Positions 13,894 to 21,171 of a stretch of 21,171 bases of DNA are shown here, in pieces. The position numbers and the translations under genes are program-made. The DNA is from an uncultured Prevotella sp. Lineage in GTDB: Bacteria > Bacteroidota > Bacteroidia > Bacteroidales > Bacteroidaceae. The stretch lies in NCBI GenBank assembly GCA_900548745.1, contig URLQ01000038.1:1-21171 (forward strand), written 5' to 3'. Below the pieces are notes generated by a model. That model searched no databases. It was given only the letters and a program-made list of their open reading frames with translations, and was not told the DNA's origin. Position 1 is the first letter of the stretch; every line of letters begins with the position of its first letter.

Positions 13894-16800
13894 TTATGCT
13901 TTAGTTACTTTAATATTAATGTTAAGTTCATCGACAGCAGCTTTCACGCCATCGTTAACAGCCAGTTCCACGCTGTCGGCAAGCACCTGTGTCTTGATAT
14001 ATTCTGCATATCCCTGCAGAGCAGCCTCAACGCTTGCATCAGGAGTGATGACAACATTGATGCGGTCGGTGATTTCAAATCCGTTATCCTTACGGATGTT
14101 CTGGATTCTGTTAATCAGCTCGCGTGCCATTCCCTCGTTGCGAAGTTCATCGTTGAGTTCCACCTCAAGAGCAACAGTCAGGTTTCCTTCGTTGCTTACA
14201 AGCCATCCCGGAATATCCTCACTAATGATTTCAACGTCGGCAGCCTCCACTATAACATCCTGTCCGTCTACACTTACGTTGATAGAACCAGCAGTCTGGA
14301 GTGCGGAAATCTCATCCTGTGAGAGTTCGCCCATAGCATTGGCGATGCCCTTCATGAGTTTTCCGAACTTCTTACCCATAGTACGGAAGTTACACTTAAC
14401 CTTCTTCACAAGCACGCCTGAGCCTTCAACAAAGCGTAGTTCCTTAACGTTTACTTCGTTCTTTATCAACTCCTTAACCGCCTCTATATGATTCTTTTGT
14501 TCATCGTCAACAGCAGGAATCATAATAGCCTGAAGCGGCTGGCGCACCTTGATGTTCACTTTACGACGAAGAGCAAGCACCATTGATGTAATCTTCTGTG
14601 CCATGCTCATACGAGCCTCAAGGTCGAGGTCGATAAAGCTTTCGTCAGCCTCCGGATATTTTGCCAGATGCACAGAACACTCGCCGCCTCTGCCTGTAGC
14701 CTTTGTCAGGTCGAGATACAGTTGGTCGGCATAGAACGGGGCGAACGGAGCCATGAGTCTTGCCACCGTCTCAAGACAAGTGTAGAGAGTCTGGTAAGCA
14801 GACAACTTGTCGCTGCTCATCTCCTTACCCCAGAAGCGTTTGCGGTTCAGACGAACATACCAGTTACTGAGGTCATCATTCACGAAAGCGTCTATCAGTC
14901 TGCCGGCACGTGTAGGGTCATAGTTCTGCATCTCACGGTCAACACGCTTTATCAATGTGTGCAACCCAGAAAGAATCCAACGGTCAATCTCCGGACGCTC
15001 TGCCAATGGAACATCAGGCTGCGAATAGTCGAAGCCATCAACGTTGGCATAGAGACTGAAGAATGAGTATGTGTTATACAAGGTGCCGAAGAACTTTCTA
15101 CGAACCTCATCCACGCCATTGGCGTCGAACTTCAGGTTGTCCCAAGGCTCAGAGTTTGTCATCATATAGAAGCGTACTGCATCAGCTCCGTACTTGTCTA
15201 TCATCTCGAACGGATTGACTACGTTTCCTACATGCTTTGACATCTTGTTGCCTTTGGCGTCGAGAACAAGACCTGTAGAGATTACATTCTTGAACGCAAC
15301 ACTGTCGAACACCATTGTTGCAATGGCATGCAGAGTGAAGAACCATCCACGTGTCTGGTCTACTCCCTCGTTGATGAAGTCAGCCGGGAAAGCAAGGCGC
15401 TTGTCTATCATGTCCTTGTTCTCGAACGGATAGTGTATCTGTGCGTAAGGCATTGAACCGGAATCGAACCATACGTCGATAAGGTCTGTCTCGCGCTTCA
15501 TCGGCTTTCCTGTTTCGCTTACGAGCACTATATTGTCTACGTAAGGACGGTGCAGGTCTACCTTGTCGTAGTTTTCCTTTGAGTAGTCGCCCGGCACAAA
15601 GCCATTGTCCTTCAGAGGATTTGACTTCATCACTCCTGCTGCCACACTTTTCTCGATCTCGTCGAACAGCTCCTGCAGCGAACCGATGCAGATTTCCTCT
15701 CCGTCCTCGTTGCGCCAGATAGGAAGCGGAGTTCCCCAGTATCGTGAACGCGAAAGGTTCCAGTCGTTAAGGTTCTCAAGCCAGTTGCCGAAGCGTCCTG
15801 TACCTGTTGACTCCGGCTGCCAGTTGATAGTCTTGTTCAGTTCCACCATGCGGTCTTTCTTCGCAGTAGAGCGTATGAACCAGCTGTCAAGCGGATAGTA
15901 AAGAATTGGCTTGTCGGTACGCCAGCAATGAGGATAGTTGTGCACATGCTTCTCTATCTTGAACACGGTGCCGTCCTGTTTCATCTCCATGCAGATCACG
16001 ATGTTCAGGTCTTCAGCCTTGGCAGCACCCTTATCGTCGTATTTTCCGTCCTTGTTGAACTCTGGAGCGTATGCGTTTTTCACATAGTCGCCGGCATGTC
16101 TGCCATAAGCCTCTGCATCAACACAGTCGTTCACGAAGTTTGCATCGAGCTCGTCTATCAGATAATACTTACCTTCGAGGTCGACCATCGGACGTGTTTC
16201 ACCTTTTTTATTTATAAGGAAGAGTGAAGGGATGTGTGCATCCTTTGCTACCTTGGCGTCGTCTGCACCGAACGTAGGAGCGATATGTACGATACCCGTA
16301 CCATCTTCGGTTGTCACATAGTCACCGAGGATTACACGGAATGCACATTCTTCCATCTCCACGAACTGCTCTTTTCCGTTCTCGCTGTCGAACACTTTTT
16401 CCGGATGTGCTGCTACGTAGTCCTTGACGAAAGCCGGAGCATTCTTGTCAACCTTTGCCGTAGGCTTCACCCATGGCATCAGCTGCTTGTAGTGCATACC
16501 CTCAAGTTCACGGCCTGTATATTCGCCTACTATTCTGTAAGGAACGACCTTGTCACCATGTTTGTATTCTTCCATCGGCGCGTCTTTGCCTTCCTCCTTG
16601 AAGTATGCGCCGAGCAGAGGTTCTGCAATGACTACTGTCAGCTTCTCGTCGTTATACGGATTGTATGTCTGTACGGCAAGATACTTTATCGACGGACCAA
16701 CACACAGTGCGGTGTTTGAAGCCAGTGTCCAAGGAGTGGTTGTCCAAGCCATAAAGCAAGGCTTTCCCCATTTTGTCCATTCTTCCTTCGGGTCAGCCAC

Positions 16801-17460
16801 TTCGAAGAGTGCTGTACACGTAGTATCCTTCACATCGCGGTAGCAGCCTGGCTGGTTAAGCTCATGAGAGCTTAGTCCTGTTCCTGCACCCGGACTGTAA
16901 GGCTGTATGGTATAGCCCTTATACAGCAGATCCTTGCCGTAGAGCTGCTTGAGCAGCCACCAGAGGGTCTCGATATACTTGTTGTCGTAGGTAATGTAAG
17001 GATGGTCGAGGTCTACGAAATATCCCATCTCTTCAGTCAGCTTTCTCCACTCGGCGGTAAACTTCATCACGTTCTCACGACACTTGCGGTTGTAGTCTTC
17101 TACAGAGATGTATTTGTCTGATTCCTTATTGTCGATGTCAGCTTTTGTAATCCCAAGTTCTTTCTCCACTCCGAGTTCCACAGGAAGTCCGTGTGTGTCC
17201 CATCCTGCCTTACGGTGCACCTGGAAGCCCTTCATTGTCTTGTAGCGGTTAAAGGTGTCTTTGATTGAGCGCGCCAGCACATGATGAATGCCAGGATGTC
17301 CGTTTGCTGAAGGTGGTCCTTCAAAGAAAACGAACTGCGGGCAGCCCTCACGCTCATCTATTGACTTGTGGAACACATCACTATTGTTCCACATCTCCAA
17401 GATTACTTTGTTTACATTTGTCAGGTTCAATCCTGAGTGTTCGGCAAATTTCTTAGCCAT
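13894..17460 (-). CDS. ileS: Isoleucyl-tRNA synthetase, type 2, with altered HIGH motif
   Basis: A 1188-residue class I aminoacyl-tRNA synthetase that charges tRNA-Ile. Seen in order: GPPSANG (48-54) then HPGIHH (55-60), the editing domain with WTTTPWTL (239-246) and GTGIVHIAPTFGADD (387-401), catalytic-domain motifs WNLSRSRYWGTPLP and WFDSGSMPYAQ, KMSKHVGN (739-746), the anticodon-binding helical domain, and a long C-terminal extension without the Cys4 zinc ribbon of type 1 enzymes. The usual HIGH sequence is replaced by Gly57-Ile-His59-His60 (GXHH), an alteration described in some type 2 IleRS and linked to very high mupirocin resistance. The start at 17460 is supported by the preceding promoter. 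First gene of the probable ileS-dksA-lspA operon. No T-box leader is visible. Confidence 0.95.
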   Translation of the reverse strand: MAKKFAEHSGLNLTNVNKVILEMWNNSDVFHKSIDEREGCPQFVFFEGPPSANGHPGIHHVLARSIKDTFNRYKTMKGFQVHRKAGWDTHGLPVELGVEKELGITKADIDNKESDKYISVEDYNRKCRENVMKFTAEWRKLTEEMGYFVDLDHPYITYDNKYIETLWWLLKQLYGKDLLYKGYTIQPYSPGAGTGLSSHELNQPGCYRDVKDTTCTALFEVADPKEEWTKWGKPCFMAWTTTPWTLASNTALCVGPSIKYLAVQTYNPYNDEKLTVVIAEPLLGAYFKEEGKDAPMEEYKHGDKVVPYRIVGEYTGRELEGMHYKQLMPWVKPTAKVDKNAPAFVKDYVAAHPEKVFDSENGKEQFVEMEECAFRVILGDYVTTEDGTGIVHIAPTFGADDAKVAKDAHIPSLFLINKKGETRPMVDLEGKYYLIDELDANFVNDCVDAEAYGRHAGDYVKNAYAPEFNKDGKYDDKGAAKAEDLNIVICMEMKQDGTVFKIEKHVHNYPHCWRTDKPILYYPLDSWFIRSTAKKDRMVELNKTINWQPESTGTGRFGNWLENLNDWNLSRSRYWGTPLPIWRNEDGEEICIGSLQELFDEIEKSVAAGVMKSNPLKDNGFVPGDYSKENYDKVDLHRPYVDNIVLVSETGKPMKRETDLIDVWFDSGSMPYAQIHYPFENKDMIDKRLAFPADFINEGVDQTRGWFFTLHAIATMVFDSVAFKNVISTGLVLDAKGNKMSKHVGNVVNPFEMIDKYGADAVRFYMMTNSEPWDNLKFDANGVDEVRRKFFGTLYNTYSFFSLYANVDGFDYSQPDVPLAERPEIDRWILSGLHTLIKRVDREMQNYDPTRAGRLIDAFVNDDLSNWYVRLNRKRFWGKEMSSDKLSAYQTLYTCLETVARLMAPFAPFYADQLYLDLTKATGRGGECSVHLAKYPEADESFIDLDLEARMSMAQKITSMVLALRRKVNIKVRQPLQAIMIPAVDDEQKNHIEAVKELIKNEVNVKELRFVEGSGVLVKKVKCNFRTMGKKFGKLMKGIANAMGELSQDEISALQTAGSINVSVDGQDVIVEAADVEIISEDIPGWLVSNEGNLTVALEVELNDELRNEGMARELINRIQNIRKDNGFEITDRINVVITPDASVEAALQGYAEYIKTQVLADSVELAVNDGVKAAVDELNINIKVTKA

Positions 17461-17501
17461 ATAAATTAATCTTAAAATTTTAAGTTGTTAATATTAGGGG
17501 G

Positions 17502-17531
17502 CAAAGATACACAAAAAATACATTACGACAA
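17502..17531 (-). promoter_or_regulatory. Promoter of the ileS operon
   Basis: On the minus strand, TTG (17531-17529, within TTTTG), a 19-base spacer and TATCTTTG (17509-17502) match the Bacteroidetes consensus. The leader would be about 40 bases, too short for a T-box. Confidence 0.75.
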
Positions 17532-17611
17532 AATACTTTAATGATTCTTTGCTGTTAAAAATCCGTTACTTATAAAGCCGACAAATAACAACACTCCATA
17601 AGGGCAAAAAC
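17532..17611. other. Intergenic sequence between ileS promoter and the repeat array
   Basis: AT-rich sequence with no open reading frame or structure that I can support. Together with the array at 17612-17787 and the tail to 17886 it makes a 426-base region without a protein gene. Confidence 0.5.
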
Positions 17612-17787
17612 AGAAAGTTACCGAGTTTCTCATAGAAAGTCACTGAGTTTCTCATAGAAAGTCACGTAATTTCTATAAAAGAGTCACTGGATAGCTTTTC
17701 GCAATTCGGCTGGTTGCCACAAGAAATTTGGCAGGTTTTTACAAAAAAGCCACATGGTCAATATAAGAAAGTTGACCGATTAGAACT
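17612..17787. repeat. Eight phased 22-bp tandem repeats, progressively degenerate
   Basis: Units start at 17612, 17634, 17656, 17678, 17700, 17722, 17744 and 17766, with no indel across 176 bases. The best unit is AGAAAGTCACTGAGTTTCT plus CAT. Units 1 and 2 differ by two bases and unit 3 by a few more. Units 4 to 7 keep mainly the purine-rich start (AGAAA or similar), the T-C-A/G centre and the T-rich right half, while unit 8 returns closer to consensus on its left half (AGAAAGTTGACCGA). The core has a dyad AGAAA/TTTCT. The array lies between the ileS promoter and the 3' end of the FHA gene and has no spacers of CRISPR type. Confidence 0.8.
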
Positions 17788-17886
17788 CAGAATCTCTGGT
17801 TTGTGTTTTTTACTTTGTTAACAAAAGGAATTGACATGCAAGCCATGCCAAGCAAAATTCTACCCCACGAGTAGGAAGAAGAAAAC
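17788..17886. other. Sequence downstream of the FHA gene
   Basis: This stretch follows the stop of the FHA gene (minus strand). It contains a GTTAAC palindrome and two direct CAAGC-centred copies, but no convincing terminator hairpin with a T-run and no open reading frame. Confidence 0.4.
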
Positions 17887-18423
17887 CTATTCGTTCTCTT
17901 CCTCTGCTGCTCTCAGGATAACACTTGTTGCACCAATGGTGAACAAGGTGCCATCGTATATTACGCGACGCTCTTTGTCGCCGAGTATTTCATTGTCAAC
18001 GAAGGTGCCGGTATTGCTCGGTCCGTCACGCAGAATATATTTCAGCTTGCCCGTCTTCTTGTCTCTTGAAACGTTTATTACGCAGTGGCTGATGTCCATG
18101 CTCGGGTCGTTAGTCTCTATCTTCAGGTCCACCTTGGCATTCTTCATATAGCGTCCGATGATGTTGTCACCCATCTTCAGCGGCAGTACCTGCTTGTAGT
18201 GGAACACGTTCTCTATCACCACGATAGAGCCGCAGCCGTTCTCGTTGGCATTCTCGTCGGGGTTTTCATCCTTCTGTCGGTCGCGCAGCTTGGTGACACC
18301 CATACGGATTCCAAATTCCTTGCCACACTCTGAACACTGGAAGACCAACGACTGCCCTTCCTTATATTTCGTTTCGTCAAAAATAATGTAATTGTCGCAC
18401 TTTGGGCAACGTACTCTTTTCAT
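17887..18423 (-). CDS. Zinc-ribbon and FHA domain protein
   Basis: A 178-residue cytoplasmic protein. Residues 1-40 are a zinc ribbon (Cys6-x2-Cys9, Cys30-x2-Cys33; CPKCDNYIIF then FQCSECGKEF), similar to the MJ0042-type finger. A charged Asn/Asp/Glu-rich linker (about 47-62) leads to an FHA domain (about 66-172) with the canonical phosphothreonine-binding residues: Gly90-Arg91, Ser112-x-His or Ser-His113 (DISHCVINV), and Asn137-Thr-Gly (SNTGTFVDNE). FHA domains bind phosphothreonine peptides; the partner is unknown and no Ser/Thr kinase is in the window. The ATG lies four bases after the HU/SPOR stop, so the two form an operon. Confidence 0.88.
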   Translation of the reverse strand: MKRVRCPKCDNYIIFDETKYKEGQSLVFQCSECGKEFGIRMGVTKLRDRQKDENPDENANENGCGSIVVIENVFHYKQVLPLKMGDNIIGRYMKNAKVDLKIETNDPSMDISHCVINVSRDKKTGKLKYILRDGPSNTGTFVDNEILGDKERRVIYDGTLFTIGATSVILRAAEEENE

Positions 18424-18427
18424 AAAA

Positions 18428-19621
18428 TCATCTTACATGAAAAATCCAACTTTCCTCAAACACCTTGTTGCTCTTGAGGCTGTTTAACTCTGACAAAGCT
18501 TTTGCTTCGGTGGCATACGAACCGTACACTACCTTGAGCGAAGCTCCGTTTCCGCCTATCACGCGGGCATCCTTGTAGCCGTCTGAATGAAGACGCCCAA
18601 CAAAGGCTTCGGCATTCGCCTTGGTTATTCTGCATGCAAGCACTATGCAGTAGGAATCTTTCTCCTTCTGTTCGTCTGCCGAAGCAATGGCTTTCTCCTG
18701 AGCAACGGTCTTCTCCACTGCCGTTTCTGCCGGTTTCACAGATGCTTCTGCATTTTTCAACTCTGCCTGCTCCGGTTGTTTCTGCTCCGCTTCCGTCTGC
18801 TTTGCAGCGGGTTCTCCCGTGCGTACATTATTTAATATGTGCACAGGCTGCACCGAACCGTCTCTCGGAACGAGGTTATACAACAGGCCACAGCTGATGG
18901 AGCTCACCTTCTTGCCGTTCTCATAAACGTCAGTGTTTATAGGTGTTGCCATCACGAAGAATGCCACCACGGCACATGCCACGGCAATAACGTTGCGCAA
19001 CACGCTGACCTTTATGCTTATCGTTCTCTCATCCGACTCATCGTCGCTTGCCATGCTTTCGGCAAGCTTCGACTCCCCGAACGGCAACACTGTCGCACTG
19101 GTCTTTACTTCCGGTGCCTCGTCAGCGCCACTCTGTGGCTTAGCCGCCTTCTTGACCGGCAATTCTACCACTGCAGCCTTGCCTTCGGCAGCTGTCTCAT
19201 CGGCGAGACGCTGTATCTCAAAGCCGGCAAGTCCGTAGAGGTCAGGAGACAGTATCCCCGACTCACAAGGTTCAAACTCGTATTTTCCTTCCGCATTAAT
19301 CGTGAGCACACCAATGTCGCTCAGTTCGTAGAAGCCGTCCTTCTCCAGCGTAAGCTTCAGTTCATCCACTTCTGTATCTATCCTGCTGAGAGCCTCCGGA
19401 TAGCTTATGTCGTATGCCTCAACATAGGACTGCGCCAAGAGGGAATCGTTCATGTTCAGCTTTGCATTGAAGCCGAGCGTACGCATCGGGGGCAGAAACA
19501 TGTTGTCTCTGCTATCGAAGCGCGCATCAACATGATGGGCGACGAAGCCTCCAAGCCCAGGAACAATGACGCAATCATTGTCGAGCAAAAGTATCTCAAT
19601 ATGTCTTTCCAATTCAATCAC
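18428..19621 (-). CDS. HU-like N-domain, transmembrane, SPOR domain protein
   Basis: A 397-residue protein. The N-terminal about 110 residues (IELERHIEILLLDNDCVIVP, then GLGGFVAHHV) match the HU-like domain that Bacteroidetes couple to SPOR domains. An acidic Ala/Pro-rich linker follows, one membrane helix (about 207-226, NVIAVACAVVAFFVMATPI), a Gln/Glu/Ala-rich periplasmic linker, and a C-terminal SPOR domain (about 323-397, SYCIVLACRITKANAEAFV). SPOR domains bind denuded peptidoglycan at division sites, so the protein may tie a cytoplasmic, possibly DNA-binding, domain to the septal wall. I place the start at GTG 19621: the frame extends to a TTG at 19657, but that TTG and TAATTTTG between are a promoter, and homologues begin at this point. 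Confidence 0.82.
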   Translation of the reverse strand: MIELERHIEILLLDNDCVIVPGLGGFVAHHVDARFDSRDNMFLPPMRTLGFNAKLNMNDSLLAQSYVEAYDISYPEALSRIDTEVDELKLTLEKDGFYELSDIGVLTINAEGKYEFEPCESGILSPDLYGLAGFEIQRLADETAAEGKAAVVELPVKKAAKPQSGADEAPEVKTSATVLPFGESKLAESMASDDESDERTISIKVSVLRNVIAVACAVVAFFVMATPINTDVYENGKKVSSISCGLLYNLVPRDGSVQPVHILNNVRTGEPAAKQTEAEQKQPEQAELKNAEASVKPAETAVEKTVAQEKAIASADEQKEKDSYCIVLACRITKANAEAFVGRLHSDGYKDARVIGGNGASLKVVYGSYATEAKALSELNSLKSNKVFEESWIFHVR

Positions 19622-19626
19622 GAGTG

Positions 19627-19657
19627 CAAAATTACTGTTTTCTCGCCAATAAGCCAA
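19627..19657 (-). promoter_or_regulatory. Promoter of the HU/SPOR-FHA operon, near-leaderless
   Basis: On the minus strand, TTG (19657-19655), exactly 20 bases, then TAATTTTG (19634-19627), a full consensus. Only five bases separate the -7 box from the GTG at 19621, so the mRNA should start at or within a few bases of the start codon. Confidence 0.65.
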
Positions 19658-19729
19658 GGAAAGACACTAAAACAAAGTAAGCAAATCAAAAAAAGTTATA
19701 TTTTTTACCCTCAATAAATTTTTTATGTT

Positions 19730-19737
19730 TACTTTTG
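19730..19737 (+). promoter_or_regulatory. -7 element of the rfbC promoter
   Basis: TACTTTTG at 19730-19737 followed by CAG fits TAnnTTTG, 20 bases before the rfbC ATG. No TTG at the usual -33 position. It points away from the HU/SPOR promoter about 75 bases to the left. Confidence 0.5.
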
Positions 19738-19756
19738 CAGGAAATTTAAACGCATT

Positions 19757-20305
19757 ATGGAATTTATTAAGACAGATATCGAAGGTGTCTATATCATAGA
19801 ACCTAAGGTTTTCAATGATGCCCGCGGCTATTTCTTTGAGGCTTTCAAGCAGAGGGAATTCGAGAAGAACATCGGCAAAGTGGACTTTGTACAGGACAAC
19901 GAGTCAAAATCTTCATACGGCGTGCTCCGCGGACTACATTATCAGAAAGGTGAATTCTCACAGGCAAAGCTCGTGAGGGTTATCAAGGGAAAGGTTATCG
20001 ACGTGGCTGTCGACATACGTAAGAGCTCGCCGACCTTCGGCAAACACGTGGCTGTGGAACTGAGCGAAGACAACAAGCGCCAGCTCTTTATCCCACGCGG
20101 CTTTGCCCACGGATTCCTCGTATTGAGCCAGGAAGCCATCTTCACATACAAGGTGGACAACATCTATGCCCCACAGAGCGAGGCATCGATAAGATTCGAC
20201 GATCCAGACCTGAACATCAACTGGCCTATCAGCAAGGACGACGTGCTGACAAGCGAAAAGGACCTCAAGGGCAAGAGCCTTGCCGAAGCGGAACTGTTCG
20301 ATTAA
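19757..20305 (+). CDS. rfbC: dTDP-4-dehydrorhamnose 3,5-epimerase
   Basis: A 182-residue cupin-fold epimerase of the RmlC/RfbC family, converting dTDP-4-keto-6-deoxyglucose to dTDP-4-keto-rhamnose in dTDP-L-rhamnose synthesis. Motifs: KVFNDARGYFFEAF (17-30), SYGVLRGLHYQ with catalytic His61, GKVIDVAVDIRKSSPTFG (78-95), PRGFAHGF (113-120) and FTYKVDNIYAP with the catalytic Tyr131. Length is normal and all key residues are present. It is followed after 33 bases by a UDP-glucose dehydrogenase gene on the same strand, indicating the start of a surface polysaccharide precursor cluster. The other rml genes are not in the window. Confidence 0.95.
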   Translation: MEFIKTDIEGVYIIEPKVFNDARGYFFEAFKQREFEKNIGKVDFVQDNESKSSYGVLRGLHYQKGEFSQAKLVRVIKGKVIDVAVDIRKSSPTFGKHVAVELSEDNKRQLFIPRGFAHGFLVLSQEAIFTYKVDNIYAPQSEASIRFDDPDLNINWPISKDDVLTSEKDLKGKSLAEAELFD

Positions 20306-20338
20306 CATATTGGAAACAGAAACTGAATTTACACATTT

Positions 20339-21171
20339 ATGAATATAGCAATTGTCGGAACCGGATATGTGGGACTGGTGTCTGGAGCCTGCTTCGCTGA
20401 AGCCGGTGCCACCGTGACCTGCATTGACGTAGACCAAAACAAAATCGAAAGACTGAAAGCTGGAATAATTCCAATCTATGAACCAGGACTCGACGAATTG
20501 GTTCACAAGAACGTTAAAGCCGGCCGACTTATCTTCACCACATCGCTTGCTGACGTGATAAACGATCAGGAAATCGTGTTCTCCGCCGTGGGCACTCCAC
20601 CTGACGAAGACGGCAGCGCAGACCTCAAATACGTGCTGCAGGTGGCAAAGACGATTGGTGAGAACCTGAACAAATACGTGGTTGTAGTCACGAAAAGCAC
20701 CGTTCCCGTAGGCACGGCAGAAAAGGTGAGACACGCCATACAGGAAGAACTCGACAGGCGTGGAGCTGACGTAAGGTTCGACGTGGCAAGCAATCCGGAA
20801 TTCCTGAAGGAGGGAAATGCCATAAAAGACTTCATGAGCCCCGACAGAGTTGTAATAGGAGTTGAAAGCGAAAAGGCAAAAACCTTACTTGCAAGACTTT
20901 ACAAACCTTTCTTGATTAAAGACTTCAGGGTTATATTCATGGACATACCAAGTGCGGAGATGACGAAATACGCTGCCAACTCCATGCTCGCCACACGCAT
21001 CAGCTTTATGAACGACATCGCTAACCTGTGCGAAAAAGTGGGTGCCGACGTGAACATGGTGAGGGCAGGAATAGGTTCCGACACAAGAATAGGACGGAAG
21101 TTCCTGTACGCAGGATGCGGATACGGTGGTTCATGCTTCCCGAAAGACGTGAAGGCTCTTATCAAGACCGC
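20339..21171 (+). CDS. ugd: UDP-glucose 6-dehydrogenase, 3' truncated by window edge
   Basis: The first 277 residues of a UDP-glucose/GDP-mannose dehydrogenase family enzyme, which oxidises UDP-glucose to UDP-glucuronate with two NAD. The Rossmann motif is IVGTGYVGLVSG (5-16; GxGxxG 7-12), followed by IDVDQNKIERLKAG, YEPGLDELV, TKSTVPVGT (118-126), SNPEFLKEGNAI, the central helix with Lys210 (AEMTKYAANS), and the catalytic Cys266 in GCGYGGSCFPKD (259-270). The G-I-PIYEPGL pattern is typical of Ugd rather than of UDP-N-acetyl-mannosamine dehydrogenase. The frame runs off the right edge, so the C-terminal domain is not seen. Likely cotranscribed with rfbC. Confidence 0.93.
   Translation, partial: MNIAIVGTGYVGLVSGACFAEAGATVTCIDVDQNKIERLKAGIIPIYEPGLDELVHKNVKAGRLIFTTSLADVINDQEIVFSAVGTPPDEDGSADLKYVLQVAKTIGENLNKYVVVVTKSTVPVGTAEKVRHAIQEELDRRGADVRFDVASNPEFLKEGNAIKDFMSPDRVVIGVESEKAKTLLARLYKPFLIKDFRVIFMDIPSAEMTKYAANSMLATRISFMNDIANLCEKVGADVNMVRAGIGSDTRIGRKFLYAGCGYGGSCFPKDVKALIKT

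Noticed and set aside
17461..17611. T-box riboswitch upstream of ileS
   Set aside because: The predicted leader is only about 40 bases, and no T-box sequence or terminator hairpin is visible.
17612..17787. CRISPR array
   Set aside because: Repeats are 22 bp head to tail with no unique spacers of 30 bp or so, and no cas genes are near.
19622..19657. TTG at 19657 as the start of the HU/SPOR gene (409 residues)
   Set aside because: The TTG is a -33 box placed 20 bases from TAATTTTG, and the extra residues do not resemble the conserved domain start; GTG 19621 fits better.

Overview
The window looks like a chromosomal segment from a Bacteroidales bacterium, most likely Prevotellaceae. The evidence is the set of sigma-ABfr-type promoters (TTG near -33, TAnnTTTG near -7), mostly weak Shine-Dalgarno sequences, a Rho factor with a large disordered insert, a bacterial type 2 IleRS, a LspA enlarged relative to the usual family, a HU-like/SPOR fusion protein, and an OMP C-terminal tail of the kind common in Prevotella. 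Species assignment is inference.

Left end (1-2000) is accessory and partly decayed. It holds two 22-bp repeat units, the C-terminal remnant of an outer membrane beta-barrel protein, a complete YafQ-family toxin-antitoxin pair with its own promoter, a LuxR-type HTH remnant, and a small secreted beta-barrel protein with a clear terminator.

The plus-strand block (2024-11446) is housekeeping: a phospholipase D/cardiolipin synthase-like protein with a signal peptide, QueH (queuosine synthesis), a ClpC-type AAA+ unfoldase, the ribosome-assembly GTPase EngB overlapping an ABC-F ATPase, and Rho. clpC, the engB/ABC-F pair and rho are each followed by a strong intrinsic terminator, and TAnnTTTG promoters precede most units.

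The minus-strand block (17460-11612) reads ileS, a TraR/DksA-family regulator, lspA, a DUF4296-like lipoprotein and a small conserved-looking protein. Genes from dksA to the lipoprotein are almost contiguous, so this is probably one operon driven from the promoter upstream of ileS. A second minus-strand pair (19621-17887) encodes a HU-like/TM/SPOR protein and a zinc-ribbon FHA protein, four bases apart. The right end (19757-21171) starts a nucleotide-sugar cluster: rfbC and a truncated UDP-glucose dehydrogenase gene.

The most interesting unexplained structure is a family of 22-bp tandem repeats with an internal dyad. There are eight phased but progressively diverging copies at 17612-17787, and two copies in opposite orientation at 2-45. 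Other points of note: a near-leaderless HU/SPOR mRNA whose apparent upstream TTG start is really a promoter box, an IleRS with the altered GXHH signature linked to mupirocin hyper-resistance, a DksA homologue without any cysteine, and a promoter embedded in the clpC terminator. I found no CRISPR array, tRNA, rRNA, intact transposase or phage gene.
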